Shown here: positions 11,372-21,932 of the stretch, piece after piece
Position numbering within the stretch: the stretch's first letter is position 1
Layout: every line of letters starts with the position of its first letter
Assembly: GCF_000002865.3 (NCBI RefSeq)
Contig: NW_001865055.1
Coordinates: forward strand, 609,654 to 673,653
DNA: 64,000 nucleotides
Direction: 5' to 3'
Origin: Monosiga brevicollis MX1
Lineage: Eukaryota > Opisthokonta > Choanoflagellata > Craspedida > Salpingoecidae
Made by a program: the position numbers and the translations under genes
Notes under the pieces: generated by a model
Database searches by the model: none
The model's input: the letters and a program-made list of their open reading frames with translations, nothing else
What the model was told of the DNA's origin: nothing

Positions 11372-14300
11372 ATGCATCCGAGGAACCGCTATGCGCGGCG
11401 CCCGCCCAATTTTGCGCAGCTGGCGGACAAATGTGCCAAGCTGCGCCCCTACGTGAGCTACCCCGATGATTCCGAGGCGAAAGAGGCCGAGGGGCATGCA
11501 AGATCCCAGCATCGTCCACGTCGAGCTTTTATTGACTTTCGAGTAGGTTTGCTAGCCGCTGTTGGCCGCGAGCCGACCGCAACTGCTTTCCATCCCTGAT
11601 TTCCCTCGCCCGCCAATGTGCGCCGAGGGTTGGGCACCAGGATGGCTCATATGGTGGGGCTGGGTGCATGATCGCAGGACACCAACGCCATTCGTGCCCT
11701 CACCGAAGCCACCTTAGAATGTGATTTCAATCTCCTGACCGACATTCCCGACGGTCATCTCATTCCCACGGTAGACTGTGCTTGACCGGCCCCATTCTCG
11801 TCTCTCTCACTGGCCACAGCTGACTCTGGATCCTGCGGACGGCCAACCCACGAATATTTTGAATATGCATAGGTGCCTCAAAAGCTCAACTACTTACATT
11901 GGCTAGAAGACCTGTTGAGGACTCTGGTAGCACCGCCAGACAAAGTCCGCGTCGTGGACATCGGTAAGCGCTCAATCACAGTCCTAGCGGCAGGTATCGC
12001 TCCCGGCTCTTGCTCCAAATCAAAGCCCTGCTCATGCATCACGGATAGGTACCGGCCCCATTGCCATCTACTGTGTCCTGGGCGCGCGGTTGCACCCAGA
12101 GTGGCAGTTTGTGGGCACCGAGCTGGACCCGAAAGCGTGCCGACACGCTCAGGAAACTATCGCACGCAACCAACTCACAGAGTCGGTGCACATTGTAAGT
12201 CTGCCCCACGCTCGCCGCGAACAACAGTGCAACGAGGCAGGATCCATGTCAGACCCAGGAAAGGTGCCAGAACGGCAAGGCAGTCTGGTAGCACAACTGC
12301 ACGAATCTGTGCTGCTTCCGGACACTGTCCGCGCTTGACTGACCTATCGTCATTCGATGGCCTTCCATAGGCGGCCGTGGAGCAGGCAGCACACATTTTC
12401 GGACCTGCTCTCTCTACCACGACTGACCCAGTAGAACTCGAATTTGCCATCAGCATGTGCAACCCGCCTTTTTACGACACCCACGAATCCCCAGCCAACT
12501 ACACGGGTGAGGGGTTGCTTCCGCTGCTGTCATCCTATCGGCTGAGGTCGGACAGCTTGCGCGCCACCGTGTTGGCCCAGCGCGTTCAGGAACGGCACTT
12601 GCAAACGATCAGAGTCATGTGTGCCTACCTTGGTGGCTGGTCCTCGCTTTTTCCATAGGAATCAGGCCCGCTCCGAAGGTCGAAGCCACGGGCTCATCAT
12701 CGGAAATGCATGTGCAGGTCTGACACCACTACCATCCAAGGCACACCACCTTCCTCCGACCACTCTGCAGCCAGTTCGCGTCCTCACGCTGCAACCTGGA
12801 CCCAGGGTGGAGAAGTCGCTTTTGTGACTCGTATGATGGAAGAAAGCGCGCGACTGCGCACGCGGTGCGTTTTTGTTCCCTTTTGCTGCTCCCATCTCTT
12901 TTGAAACCATGTGAGCGCAGCATTGTCCCGCGATCCTCACGGTCCGAGGATGCTGCCGACCTTTCATCTCTGCAGCGTGGGCTGGTACACGGTCATGCTG
13001 GGCAAGAAACGATCCCTACTCGACCTCCGACCACAGTTGACGGCCTTGGGTTGTACCCATGTGGTTGAGAGTAGCTTTGTGCAGGTTGGCATGCACCAAC
13101 GTACTGTTGTTGTCAATCTTATGATTGGGTAAGACCCTTTTCATGGCGTGCTCTTGGGGTCCGGGCGTTTGGCAGGGCAAGACACATCGCTGGGCAGTCG
13201 CTTGGACCTTTCTGCCACGTGCCGCCTTTAAGAATGATCACAAGACGGAACGCGGTCTGTATTGCGCACGAGTTGACATTGGCCCTGGTTTCCGCTGGCT
13301 AGCATGAGGATATTTCCTTTGAAGCACGTGTGCGTTTTCCTTTGGCGTTGGTCTAATTTATCCGGCCTGCTCCAGTTTTGTCCGGGCACATAGAGTTTAC
13401 GGGCCGACAGCTGCTGGAGGCGGACAAGGCTCGGGATTTGGCGTCTGGTGTATCGACGGCGTCGCACGAGCGCCGGAGCGCCACGCGCATTGATGTGCCC
13501 ACGTCTGGGGTCTCGGGCAAGCGTGGAGCATTGGGAGCAGATGCGACGACGGGCGAGCCAGCGTCCAAGCGCGCGGCGTCGGCTACTCGACCTCGAGCAC
13601 CTGCTTCTGAAGGGGCCTGGCGAACGGCCTCCAAGTTTGACAAACTTCCCAACGTGTGCCGTCCAGCCTATGGCAGCGTTGTTGGGTGAGCTAGCGCTCG
13701 CGCGGAAAGTGTTGAGCGCAGCGAGGTGAACAGAGGAGCAGGCGTGAGCCGTGCGTCGTGGCGAGGGCTGCTCCTCTCTCTCTCTCTCTCACCTAGTTGG
13801 CTGACATCTTGCTTCCTGATAGGGATGATGCTCGCGTGTTGGCAGCGGTGCGGGCCGTATTGACTGCTGCGCGCCCTGTTGTCATCCATGAGCAAAGCAA
13901 GAAGCGGTTTGAGACATGCATTGCGGGTGGGTTGTGCCCCATGAAACGAGACGCATCCGTTTGTACGTGGCCAGACCGGTCGCTCCTACTCATCGTGACC
14001 CTGTCGTATCGGGTCCTGACAGCTTTCAAGGTGTTTTTGGGAGCGCCCTCGTGGCCAGCGGCATTGCAGGCCAGCGGTGGGGATGTAGTACCGGGGCAGG
14101 ACTGCGCAGAGGTGCCCAACCGGGCTACGGCGCTGGCCGGCTATGTCCTCAATCTGTATCGGCCACGGACCGAGGGCAGTGCAGACGACAAGGCGGAGCA
14201 GCGTGTGCGCGTGCGCCTCGAGTGTAAAGGTCGGAACGCGTGTTTGCTTCTGTGGGTGTTGCTGGTCACAGGAAGCTGGTATCGCCTCACCCGTTGCTGC

Positions 14301-14408
14301 TTGGCCTGCGACGCCTGGCTTTCAGGTGGGGATGACGAGACACAAATGCCCTTCCTCCAAGCACTACTAGCAGCTTTAGCACACCAAGGCTTTGAAACAC
14401 ACGACTGA
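11372..14408 (+). CDS. METTL16: METTL16-type RNA N6-adenosine methyltransferase
   Basis: The family methylates an adenosine in U6 snRNA and hairpins of SAM-synthetase mRNA. The start ATG at 11,372 gives MHPRNRYARRPPNFAQLADK, the family N-terminus. Later exons read AIRALTEATLECDFNLLTDI and, after an intron at 11,771-11,872, VPQKLNYLHWLEDLL. The SAM-binding segment is DIGTGPIAIY, split by an intron after DIG, followed by FVGTELDPKACRHA. The catalytic NPPF motif is at 12,461-12,472 (CNPPFYD). Then come GGEVAFVTRMMEES, GWYTVMLGKKRSLLDL and THRWAVAWTF, all typical of the Rossmann core. The C-terminal part (13.4-14.4 kb) has a disordered Ser/Arg stretch, then segments such as DARVLAAVRAVLTAARPVVI and MPFLQALLAALAHQGF ending at 14,408. 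These could be the VCR/KA1-like RNA-binding region; that is inference. At least nine short introns are visible. Confidence 0.9.
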
Positions 14409-14911
14409 CCCCTGACCTGCATACCACGGCCGTGCCGTAATTGATCCCCTTCGTCCCGCTTTATCCCTATCGCACAACGTCCCCATAAGAAGAACAAGAA
14501 CAGTAGTATGAAAGATCCAGCCAGCTGTGTAAGTATAAAATAAAACAAAAAAAAACTCAACTCGTGATCTTTGTGTGTGTAGTCTCTCTCTCTCTCTCTC
14601 TTTCTCTCTTTCTCTCTCTCTCTCGCTCAACCAATTCATTGTCTCTCTCTCTCTCTCTCTGTTGTTACATGTGGTAGTTGTGCTTTTCCTTTGTGTCTTT
14701 GCTCTTTATTTCTCTCTTTCTCAAACTGACCAAACCAATTCATATCTCTCTCTCTCTCTCTCTCTCTCACATTTCTCTCTGTCTCTCTGTCGCTCTCTCT
14801 CTCCTTGTTGGTGTTGTGGGCGGATCGGGCGTGGCATCTAGCGCTTAAAAGGAGAGTGGCAGCGACGGGGGATACGCTAGTGCGCGAGTTTGATTCTTTG
14901 TGCGCAGCAGG
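14409..14911. other. Intergenic region with several CT microsatellites
   Basis: No gene seen. (CT)n tracts lie at about 14,583-14,625, 14,641-14,660 and 14,745-14,800. The region joins the METTL16 3' end to the 5' end of the EF-hand gene. A T/A-rich stretch near 14,535-14,555 could hold a poly(A) signal (AATAAA-like: tataaaataaaac). Confidence 0.6.
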
Positions 14912-15646
14912 ATGGCGGCGCGGTTGTCGGATAAGCAGCACGCCGATGCAAAGGCAGTATTTGTGCAGTTGGCGGGAGCCAAGCAGGCATTAAGCTACAC
15001 CGAAGCCACGAGTGCCCTCGAGGCGCTGGGCCTTGAGATTAAGGTGAGGGTGCTCTCTCCCTTGTTGCTCGCGCTCGTGTGCGTGGTGGGGTCTTGTTGA
15101 GGTCCCCTGTCACCTCACTGGCCCATGCTTGATCAAACAGGATGTGGCGGACTTTGATCAGGATAAGAGCGGGTCGCTGCGCTACCCTGAGTTTGCCAAC
15201 TGTGTTGCTGCCGCCCATCGGGTATGAGTGAGCATACTGGACTTCATTCTGACTCTTCTCAGAGAGCAGGCTGTGCGGGCTGCGCTATGCTGCGTGGTGT
15301 GCTCTCCGCTGACTGCGCCGGTAACACGCTGAACGATAGACAACCATTGTGGATGCCCGATTACTCAAGGCCGCCTTCAAGGGCTGGGACACGCGCGACA
15401 CGGGTTACATCACACCCAAGCAGATCATGCATCTAATGGAGAGTGGGTCGGGCCTGCCCCTCGGCATCTCCAAGGCTGATGTCAAGGAGATGATCGAGTA
15501 CATTGACCGCAACGGAGACGGTCATATTGATTTTGACGAGTATGTCCGGGGTCAGCGCATGTGCAGCTCATCCCTCGTCGGTTCTCACACCATTGTTCCT
15601 CCCCCTGCCCATGCTCGCGCGTGACCGGCGTTGCCTTGCAGATTGA
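14912..15646 (+). CDS. Calmodulin/centrin-like EF-hand protein
   Basis: About 142 residues over four exons. Exon 1 starts at the ATG at 14,912 (MAARLSDKQHADAKAVFVQL) and ends at ATTAAG|GTGAGG. Exon 2 holds a canonical Ca2+ loop (DQDKSGSLRYPE: Asp 1, Asp 3, Ser 5, Gly 6, Glu 12). Exon 3 holds a degenerate loop (DTRDTGYITPKQ, with Gln where Glu 12 is expected) and a canonical final loop (DRNGDGHIDFDE). Splicing of the last intron gives EYVRD and a stop at 15,644-15,646, which suits the usual short tail after a final EF-hand. The N-terminal lobe has a helix pair without a clear first loop, so two functional Ca2+ sites are predicted. It is a Ca2+ sensor by family; the partner is unknown. Confidence 0.85.
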
Positions 15647-15985
15647 CCAAGGCTCTGTTGGCTTGATCCAACCGTGCGTAAAACTCTTTACTTCCAACCT
15701 GGTACTGACAGAGCTGGCTCTGTCGATCTCGATGCTCAAGGCTCGATGCTCAATCAATCCCCTCCATAGTCACTGCCTCGAGCTGCTCTTGTGGGCCGTG
15801 GGCCGGCCTCCCCCATAGGCCCTGCCGCTCCTGCCAATTGATACGATAGACATTCCTCCTCCGCTGCACAGCCGATCCCATGCCCAGAGAGGGAGAGAGA
15901 GAAGGGGGCGGAGCAGCCAACAGCAAAAAAAAAAAAAAGGCCGGCATTTGTCAGATAAACTGTCGCTTGGGCAAAAAGATTAGAT

Positions 15986-16066
15986 GATCTGGACGAGATT
16001 CGAACTCGCGCCCCCGAAGAGATCAGAGCCTTAATCTGACGCCTTAGACCGCTCGGCCACCAGATC
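15986..16066 (-). tRNA. tRNA-Leu (anticodon AAG), copy 1
   Basis: An 81-base type II tRNA. The acceptor stem pairs GATCTGG with CCAGATC. The A box (TGGCCGAGCGGTCTAAGG), a long variable arm (TCTCTTCGGGGGC) and the B box (GTTCGAATC) are all present. The anticodon loop TTAAGGC closed by TCAGA/TCTGA gives AAG, reading CTT (and CTC if A34 is modified). No CCA is encoded. The 3' flank is ATCTAATC followed by T5, a Pol III terminator. Confidence 0.95.
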
Positions 16067-16787
16067 ATTAGATGCACTAACGCGACTTAATAGTATTTAT
16101 ATATTATGTCATTTTTGTCACTCAAATAATGTCATCAAATTTATTTCTGGCTCATTTTAGCAGGTTTTTGGCTGATTTCTTGGCCCCCCAATTCAGCATA
16201 ATGACTGTTTCTCATGCTCATCTGCTTCGCGCAGTCTCATGACTCGACTAAGCCTTTTGATGGTGTCGGTGGTGGTGCACCTGTTACATCGTTCCGCGCT
16301 AACCTGTTTTGATGCTACATGCCAGGCTTCAGAACGTCGTTTTACTTCTTTCCACTCTTCTTAAAAAAAAAAGACGACGTGAATAAAACAGATCAAATGT
16401 TGAGAAGCTATGCTATGGGAGAAAGCACTCGGGCCGATTCCCATGAAAAAGCATTCTAACAGCCAAGGGGACCACCAGCCGCATACAGATAGGAGTCAAA
16501 GATCGGTCGGGGTGCGCCACCGGGGATTAGGGCAGCATGACTGCCATCTCCGTGACCCACACCCGAAAGCTGCCGAGGGTAGCCTCACCACCCGCGCTTT
16601 TTTAAAACCGAAAGAGATAAATAGAAAAAAAGAATAAAAAGACACCCGTAGGGCCGAGGCAACAGCATACAACGTGGGAAGCGCTTCTTGCACGATTAAT
16701 ACCCGCATCGGGGATATGTCATGACCGCGGTCGGCATTCACACGGTTTGGCCAAGTGCTCAGACCAAAAAACACAAAAAGATTAGAT
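16067..16787. other. Spacer between tRNA copies 1 and 2
   Basis: I see no gene. AT-rich near 16,085-16,200. The short open frames here contain no recognisable domain. Confidence 0.5.
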
Positions 16788-16868
16788 GATCTGGACGAGA
16801 TTCGAACTCGCGCCCCCGAAGAGATCAGAGCCTTAATCTGACGCCTTAGACCGCTCGGCCACCAGATC
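16788..16868 (-). tRNA. tRNA-Leu (anticodon AAG), copy 2
   Basis: Identical by eye to copy 1 over all 81 bases, with the same ATCTAAT flank on both sides and a 3' ATCTAATCTTTTT terminator. The intervening sequence between copies is unrelated apart from these flanks. Confidence 0.95.
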
Positions 16869-17194
16869 ATTAGATGACTACAACCAAGAAATATTTACAT
16901 ATAAAACACAAACCGTAAAAACAACGTTGCAAAACTGCATTGTCACCTTTTTTTTTTCTGAAACTGCAACCCCCATAACAAGCTTGAACCGAACGCTCTG
17001 AACCACGTGCTCTGTCGGTCGCGGGTCGTGTCGAAGCAAAAAAAAAGCTGCGGCATCTTGCGCTGCCAAAAACAAACAAACACACCCACAGCACGTCTGA
17101 AAGAGGCTGCTCATCACAGGACGATGCTCTTTGCAAACAGTGCGTTCAGCATCCCAGACTTGTCTTCTAAAAAAGAAGAAAAAAAAGATTAGTT

Positions 17195-17275
17195 GATCTG
17201 GACGAGATTCGAACTCGCGCCCCCGAAGAGATCAGAGCCTTAATCTGACGCCTTAGACCGCTCGGCCACCAGATC
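17195..17275 (-). tRNA. tRNA-Leu (anticodon AAG), copy 3
   Basis: Same 81-base body as the other copies. The flanks differ: the 3' side is AACTAATC then a T8 run, and the 5' side (GACAGATGC) lacks the ATCTAAT repeat. This makes it the most diverged locus of the four although the gene itself is intact. Confidence 0.95.
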
Positions 17276-17531
17276 GCATCTGTCACGTTACCCACAAATT
17301 CTTCTTTTATTCCTGTTTCTGTCAGACACTTTTGGTTCGATGACAGCCCCCCCACTTTGACCATGCGGCGAAACATAATTTCTTTACCATGCAGACGAAC
17401 CCAGAACTGTGGACGAGAGCAGCGCTGCTCGAGTGTCAATGCAAAAATATCAAACCATGCTCGTCCGAACATGAATGGCGAGTGAGGCGAGTCAAAAACC
17501 ACGGCCCCACGTGATAAAAAAAAGATTAGAT

Positions 17532-17612
17532 GATCTGGACGAGATTCGAACTCGCGCCCCCGAAGAGATCAGAGCCTTAATCTGACGCCTTAGACCGCTC
17601 GGCCACCAGATC
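17532..17612 (-). tRNA. tRNA-Leu (anticodon AAG), copy 4
   Basis: Same 81-base body, with ATCTAAT on both flanks and a 3' ATCTAATC-T6 terminator. It is the most upstream of the four in transcription order; starts of successive copies are 802, 407 and 337 bases apart. Confidence 0.95.
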
Positions 17613-18044
17613 ATTAGATGATGTTCTGAACATAAGTATACAATATAAATGATTACAATAAAATCAGAGAGTTGGCTGCTTTTGTTCAAAATAACCAACC
17701 AAAAAAAAATTCAGAATCTGATGTTCTTTGCATTTCAAAGTCAATGGATTTTTCTTGTTCACAAACAAGGAACAATCAAAGAGGTGTGGGGAATATTGCC
17801 GTGTTCTTCGAAGAAGACCATTGTTGGCGCCTTTGGCCAATGCCAGTTCACGCCAACACACACGCGCACAAAAGGACAGAGAGGAAGCCAGCCGCAAGGA
17901 ACGGAGAGCCCAAAACACATGCTGGCCCACTGATACGAGACAAGGAACGAGAGAACAAACAGATGCGACCTGAAGCGAGGCCACGAGGTGGAAAGCCGAG
18001 TGGGATCCCCAATTGCGGACAAGATGCAAAAAGACGCTTGCTAT

Positions 18045-20347
18045 CTAAGGTTTCTTCTCATCGTTAATGTAAGGAAGCTCGATGGTGTTACCATAGGGGC
18101 CACCCACGCCGTGGCTGTGCTTGTTCTCGTCGCGAGTGGTCGGCGCAGAGAGCTCGTGACGAAAATATTCGATGGTGCGTTTGAGCCCATCGAGCACAGA
18201 GACCTTGGGTTCCCACTTGAGGACCTGGCGCGCACGGGAGATATCGGGCTTGCGCTTTTGCGGGTCATCTTGGGTGGCCGGTTTATGGATAATTTCCGAG
18301 GAGGAACCAGTGATTTCCTTGATATGCTTGGCAAAGTCAATCATGGTGTACTCGTCCGGATTGCCCAGGTTGACGGGTTCGTCAAAGTCCGAGTTCATGA
18401 GGGCAATGAGACCAGCCACGAGGTCACTCACATATTGGAAGGAGCGTGTTTGCAGCCCCTCGCCATAGACGGTGATGGCCTGGTCCTGCAAGGCCTGGAT
18501 GATAAAGTTGCTGACCACGCGGCCATCTCCGATGTGCATGCGCGGTCCAAATGTATTGAAGATGCGGGCCACGCGCACCTGTCGAGTCACAAGGAACAGA
18601 AAGGAAGAAAAAATTTGAGGCAATATCACCACATCGATCAAGGACCCAAGACTTTGTTTGGAGCAGGGTGGCAAAGAGACCAGACAAGAGGGGTGCAGCA
18701 TCGGGGAAGCTGACCTCGACACCGCTTTGTTTTGAATAGGCATAGCACATGGTCTCCGCAATGCGTTTACCCTCGTCGTAGCAAGCACGGGGACCATCGG
18801 GGTTTACGTTGCCAAAGTATGTTTCGGGCTGAGGGTGCACCTGAGGATAGAAAACGGCCAAAATGGAGCATTTGTTTTTAGTCGAGAGATGAGTCTGGCG
18901 CAGGTGCACACACATACGGGCACCTCCGCCTGAGCGGGACGGTGATGGCAAACGCGATCGATTGCATGGCTTTGAGACAGACCGTAGGATTGCCATATAC
19001 TTCCGAGGTAGAGGCCAAGAGAACGCGAGCGCCGGTGCGCTTGGCTAGGCCCAGCATGTTCATTGTGCCCACGGTGTTTGTTTTGATTGTCTTGACTGGG
19101 TTGTACATGTAGTGGGGCGGGGAGGCAGGCGAGGCGAGGTGATAAATTTCATCGCACTCCATCATGTACGGCTCGACCACATCATGCATGACCAGCTCAA
19201 AGTGAGGATGGCCGATCCTAAAGTTGGTCGAGCAAGGTGGGGGTCAAGGAGATTTAAGGGGCAGCGTGTGGGTCGTGAGGGCGGTGGCGGTGTAGGGGTG
19301 TATGGGTGTTCGGGTGTTCGGCAAGAGGGGGTAGGGAAGCGAACCAGTGCTCGACGTTTTTGCGGCGACCAGTAAAGAAATTGTCGACGACGGTGACTTC
19401 GTGCCCATCGCGCATCAGGACATCGACCAAGTGGGAGCCGACAAAGCCTACGAGCAAGCGAGCGTTGAAGCGGTGCATGTCATCAAATCTCGGGCTGTCA
19501 CGGCTGGGGTGGGGGTGTTGTCCAACGGGGTCAAGACGCACCGGCACCGCCAGTGATAAGGATGCGCTTGCGATCAAATTCATTGCGAATCTTGACTTCC
19601 GGGTAGGCGCGTGTGTTGCTGGCGTTTTTGAGGAGGGAGAGTTCGCGGCGAAGGTCGGACAGCTCACGTTGTCTATTTTTTTTTTGGAAGTGATCATATG
19701 AGAATGAGACGTGGCCAGATCGTGGAGCACACGTTGATGCGTTTATGCACGCGTGTTCTGTTGGTATGGCGGGGTGGGGGTGGGGGTGGGGGTTGCGGCG
19801 GAGTAAATGGCGTACGCTTGTTGCATCATTCTTGAGTGCTCGTCAAGCTGGCGCCGATGCTCTTCGAGGTCAGCCGAGCTATGGTCAGAACAGGATGCAA
19901 TGAGCGGGGAGACAAGAGGGCAGAGTGCGCGGGGTTTGCGGGGGACTGGGGCACGGTGAGGCTAGACGGGTGAGACACACCGCTGTTCGACTTGTCGCTC
20001 GCGATCCACGACAGAGTCTTTTTGTTCGGCGGTGTCGCGGTCGATGGGATTTGAATAGGCCGAGTACACGACTAAAACATGTGTGAGCGGGCGGGCGAGA
20101 TTAGCAAAGCCAGATGGTGATGCGAGAACTGAACGTTGGCAGTGCAGAGCATGAAGAAGGGCCTTGTCTTTGCGATGCGCAAGAAACGCGTCCGGCACGG
20201 GGGAAGAAAACGCCAACGTGGCAATAATGCCAAACGGATGACTGGCGAGCCAAACTCGCTGAGAAGAGGCATGACGCACGCACCGACAAGAAGCAGAGTG
20301 GCAATGGCCAATCCGGCCAGCCTGTTGGTGGATTGGTACATGGCCAT
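18045..20347 (-). CDS. UXS1: UDP-glucuronate decarboxylase (UDP-xylose synthase), Golgi type II membrane form
   Basis: Converts UDP-glucuronate to UDP-xylose, the donor for xylosylated glycans and proteoglycan linkers. The chosen start at 20,347 gives [12 protein letters not shown], followed by a signal-anchor helix ([17 protein letters not shown]). Two small exons with coiled-coil character follow (20.0 kb, [20 protein letters not shown]; 19.8 kb, [20 protein letters not shown]). The NAD-binding motif [11 protein letters not shown] then FVGSHLVD is split by an intron. Further family signatures are [38 protein letters not shown] and [10 protein letters not shown], the catalytic YDEGK (Tyr and Lys), and [20 protein letters not shown]. 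The C-terminal exon reads [10 protein letters not shown] and ends PYINDEKKP, with the stop at 18,045-18,047. The core length matches animal UXS1; the membrane anchor and stem also match the animal Golgi enzyme. At least seven introns are visible. Confidence 0.93.
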
Positions 20348-20802
20348 CCGGGTCAAAGCGGAGGCGGCAGGCAAGTAATGAGCGATGCGGTGGCGCTTGT
20401 GAGAAGTTCCTCCTGGTGTGAATGTGTGTGAGCGTGTGTGTGTGTGTGTGTTGGTCGCCGCGGACGAGGGCCAGCAGGGTGTTGGGAAAATGGATGGCAG
20501 GGTGGGTAAATGTGGAGTGGGAAGAGTGCGTCAAATCGAGCCAACCCCCTGGCACGGGAGGTATTCATCCGATTCAACGCCTCGATGTGTGTGTGTGTGT
20601 GTGTGCGCGCTGAGGAATGTACCGGCATGCGTTGGAAAGGGCAGGCAGTGTGTTGGCGGGTCAAGTGGTGGCGTGGTCCCAATGCGTCACCTCAAAGCCC
20701 ACGTACTTGGATGGTCGGTCCATGATGGTCGAGACAATTCTTCGGATGGCCCGAGGTAACGGCAGCCGCATCAGGCTCGGCGATGCCGGTTTCAGCTCAA
20801 AC

Positions 20803-21055
20803 TGACAGAGAGAGAGAGAAGAGAGAGACAGAGAGAGACGAGAGACAGAGAGAGAGAGACGAGAGACAGAGAGAGAGAGACGAGAGACAGAGAGAGACAG
20901 AGAGAGAGACAGAGAGAGAGACAGAGAGAGACAGAGAGAGAGACGGAGAGAGAGACAGAGAGAGAGACGGAGAGAGAGACAGAGAGAGAGACGGAGAGAG
21001 AGACAGAGAGAGAGACGGAGAGAGAGACACAGAGAGAGAGAGAGAGAGAGAGAAC
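20803..21055. repeat. Imperfect GA/GACAGAGA microsatellite
   Basis: Purine-only on the plus strand, made of (GA)n interrupted by CA and CGGA at 8-24-base spacing, giving higher-order units such as GACGGAGAGAGAGACAGAGA. It is followed by a short CA tract (21,053-21,090). Confidence 0.9.
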
Positions 21056-21409
21056 ACACACACACGCATACACACAAACAGAGACACACACTTGTTCAGA
21101 GAAGTAAATGGGGAACGGACCAATAGGAAATTCAAGGCAAAATCAGACAAACGGCATGGGGGGGAAGGTGTGGCAGTGCAAAGCGTACTCATAAGATTAG
21201 GGTGGGAGTGTGTGGTGAGTGAATCTTTTCAGAGAGGGGTACGTGCCAGTCTTACTTGGTTGTTCAGGTGACCGTCAACATAAACTCCAATCCTTTACCC
21301 ATTCAGAGGGAAGTGAAGCAGCCCAGAGCGAGCAAGCTTGCACGCGTCCCTGGCATTCTTCCGTGCCTGCAAATCGCCAGCGCCGCGGACACGCTGCGTT
21401 ATATATAGT

Positions 21410-21569
21410 AGTATTTTACTTATCCGACCAAGGTCACCAAGATGAAATAAAAGTATTGTACTTGTACACTACCAAAGTGAGTGAAAGTATAATACTATTC
21501 ATCTGTGCAACGGCATATAAAGTGTTTTACTTGTACAGTATGAGATGAAAGTATAATACTATTCATCTG
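21410..21569. promoter_or_regulatory. Cluster of five AGTA-N3-TACT palindromes with a 24-base direct repeat
   Basis: Copies are at 21,410-21,420 (AGTATTTTACT), 21,452-21,462 (AGTATTGTACT), 21,486-21,496 (AGTATAATACT), 21,521-21,531 (AGTGTTTTACT, one change) and 21,550-21,560 (AGTATAATACT). The third and fifth sit within identical 24-base blocks (21,482-21,505 and 21,546-21,569) ending ATTCATCTG. Spacing is 29-42 bases. The cluster lies in a gap between divergently transcribed genes. A regulatory role is inferred. Confidence 0.5.
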
Positions 21570-21873
21570 CGCCACAGCAGTGTGTGTGTGTAAGTGCAGC
21601 GCAAGAGTTACGGCAACTGCCAGAGCCCACGGCGCAGACCCACTCTGGGTTGGCAGATGTTGGGGCTTGATTCTTCTCCAACCCCCAACATGTGACTGGC
21701 AGTGACATCAGTTGATGCCCATGCGGCAGAATGGCCCGTGGTGTGTGCGGTGATTCAATGGCAGTCACCTCTCACACGAGCCAGTTCGCACGCACAGAGA
21801 GAGAGGGCGAGAGGGCGAGAGGGCGAGAGGGCGAGAGAGAGCGAGAGGGAGAGAGAGAGAGCGAGAGGGAGAG

Positions 21874-21932
21874 CCCTAAAACCCTAAGAAAGACAACGCA
21901 AACATTGTTTTTACGAGAGGTTGGGGTTAGGG
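21874..21932. repeat. Short telomere-like sequences in inverted orientation
   Basis: CCCTAAAACCCTAA at 21,874-21,887 and TTGGGGTTAGGG at 21,921-21,932. Each has only about two units, which is too few for a telomere; they could be a chance match or a remnant. Confidence 0.4.

Noticed and set aside
20661-21192. Long Ser/Leu-Ser-Val and Arg/Glu frames
   Set aside because: Translations of the GA/CT microsatellite without any domain.
21410-21569. Terminal inverted repeats of a small transposon
   Set aside because: The palindromes are many, short and regularly spaced, with no paired ends or target duplication; similar single copies occur in other promoter gaps.
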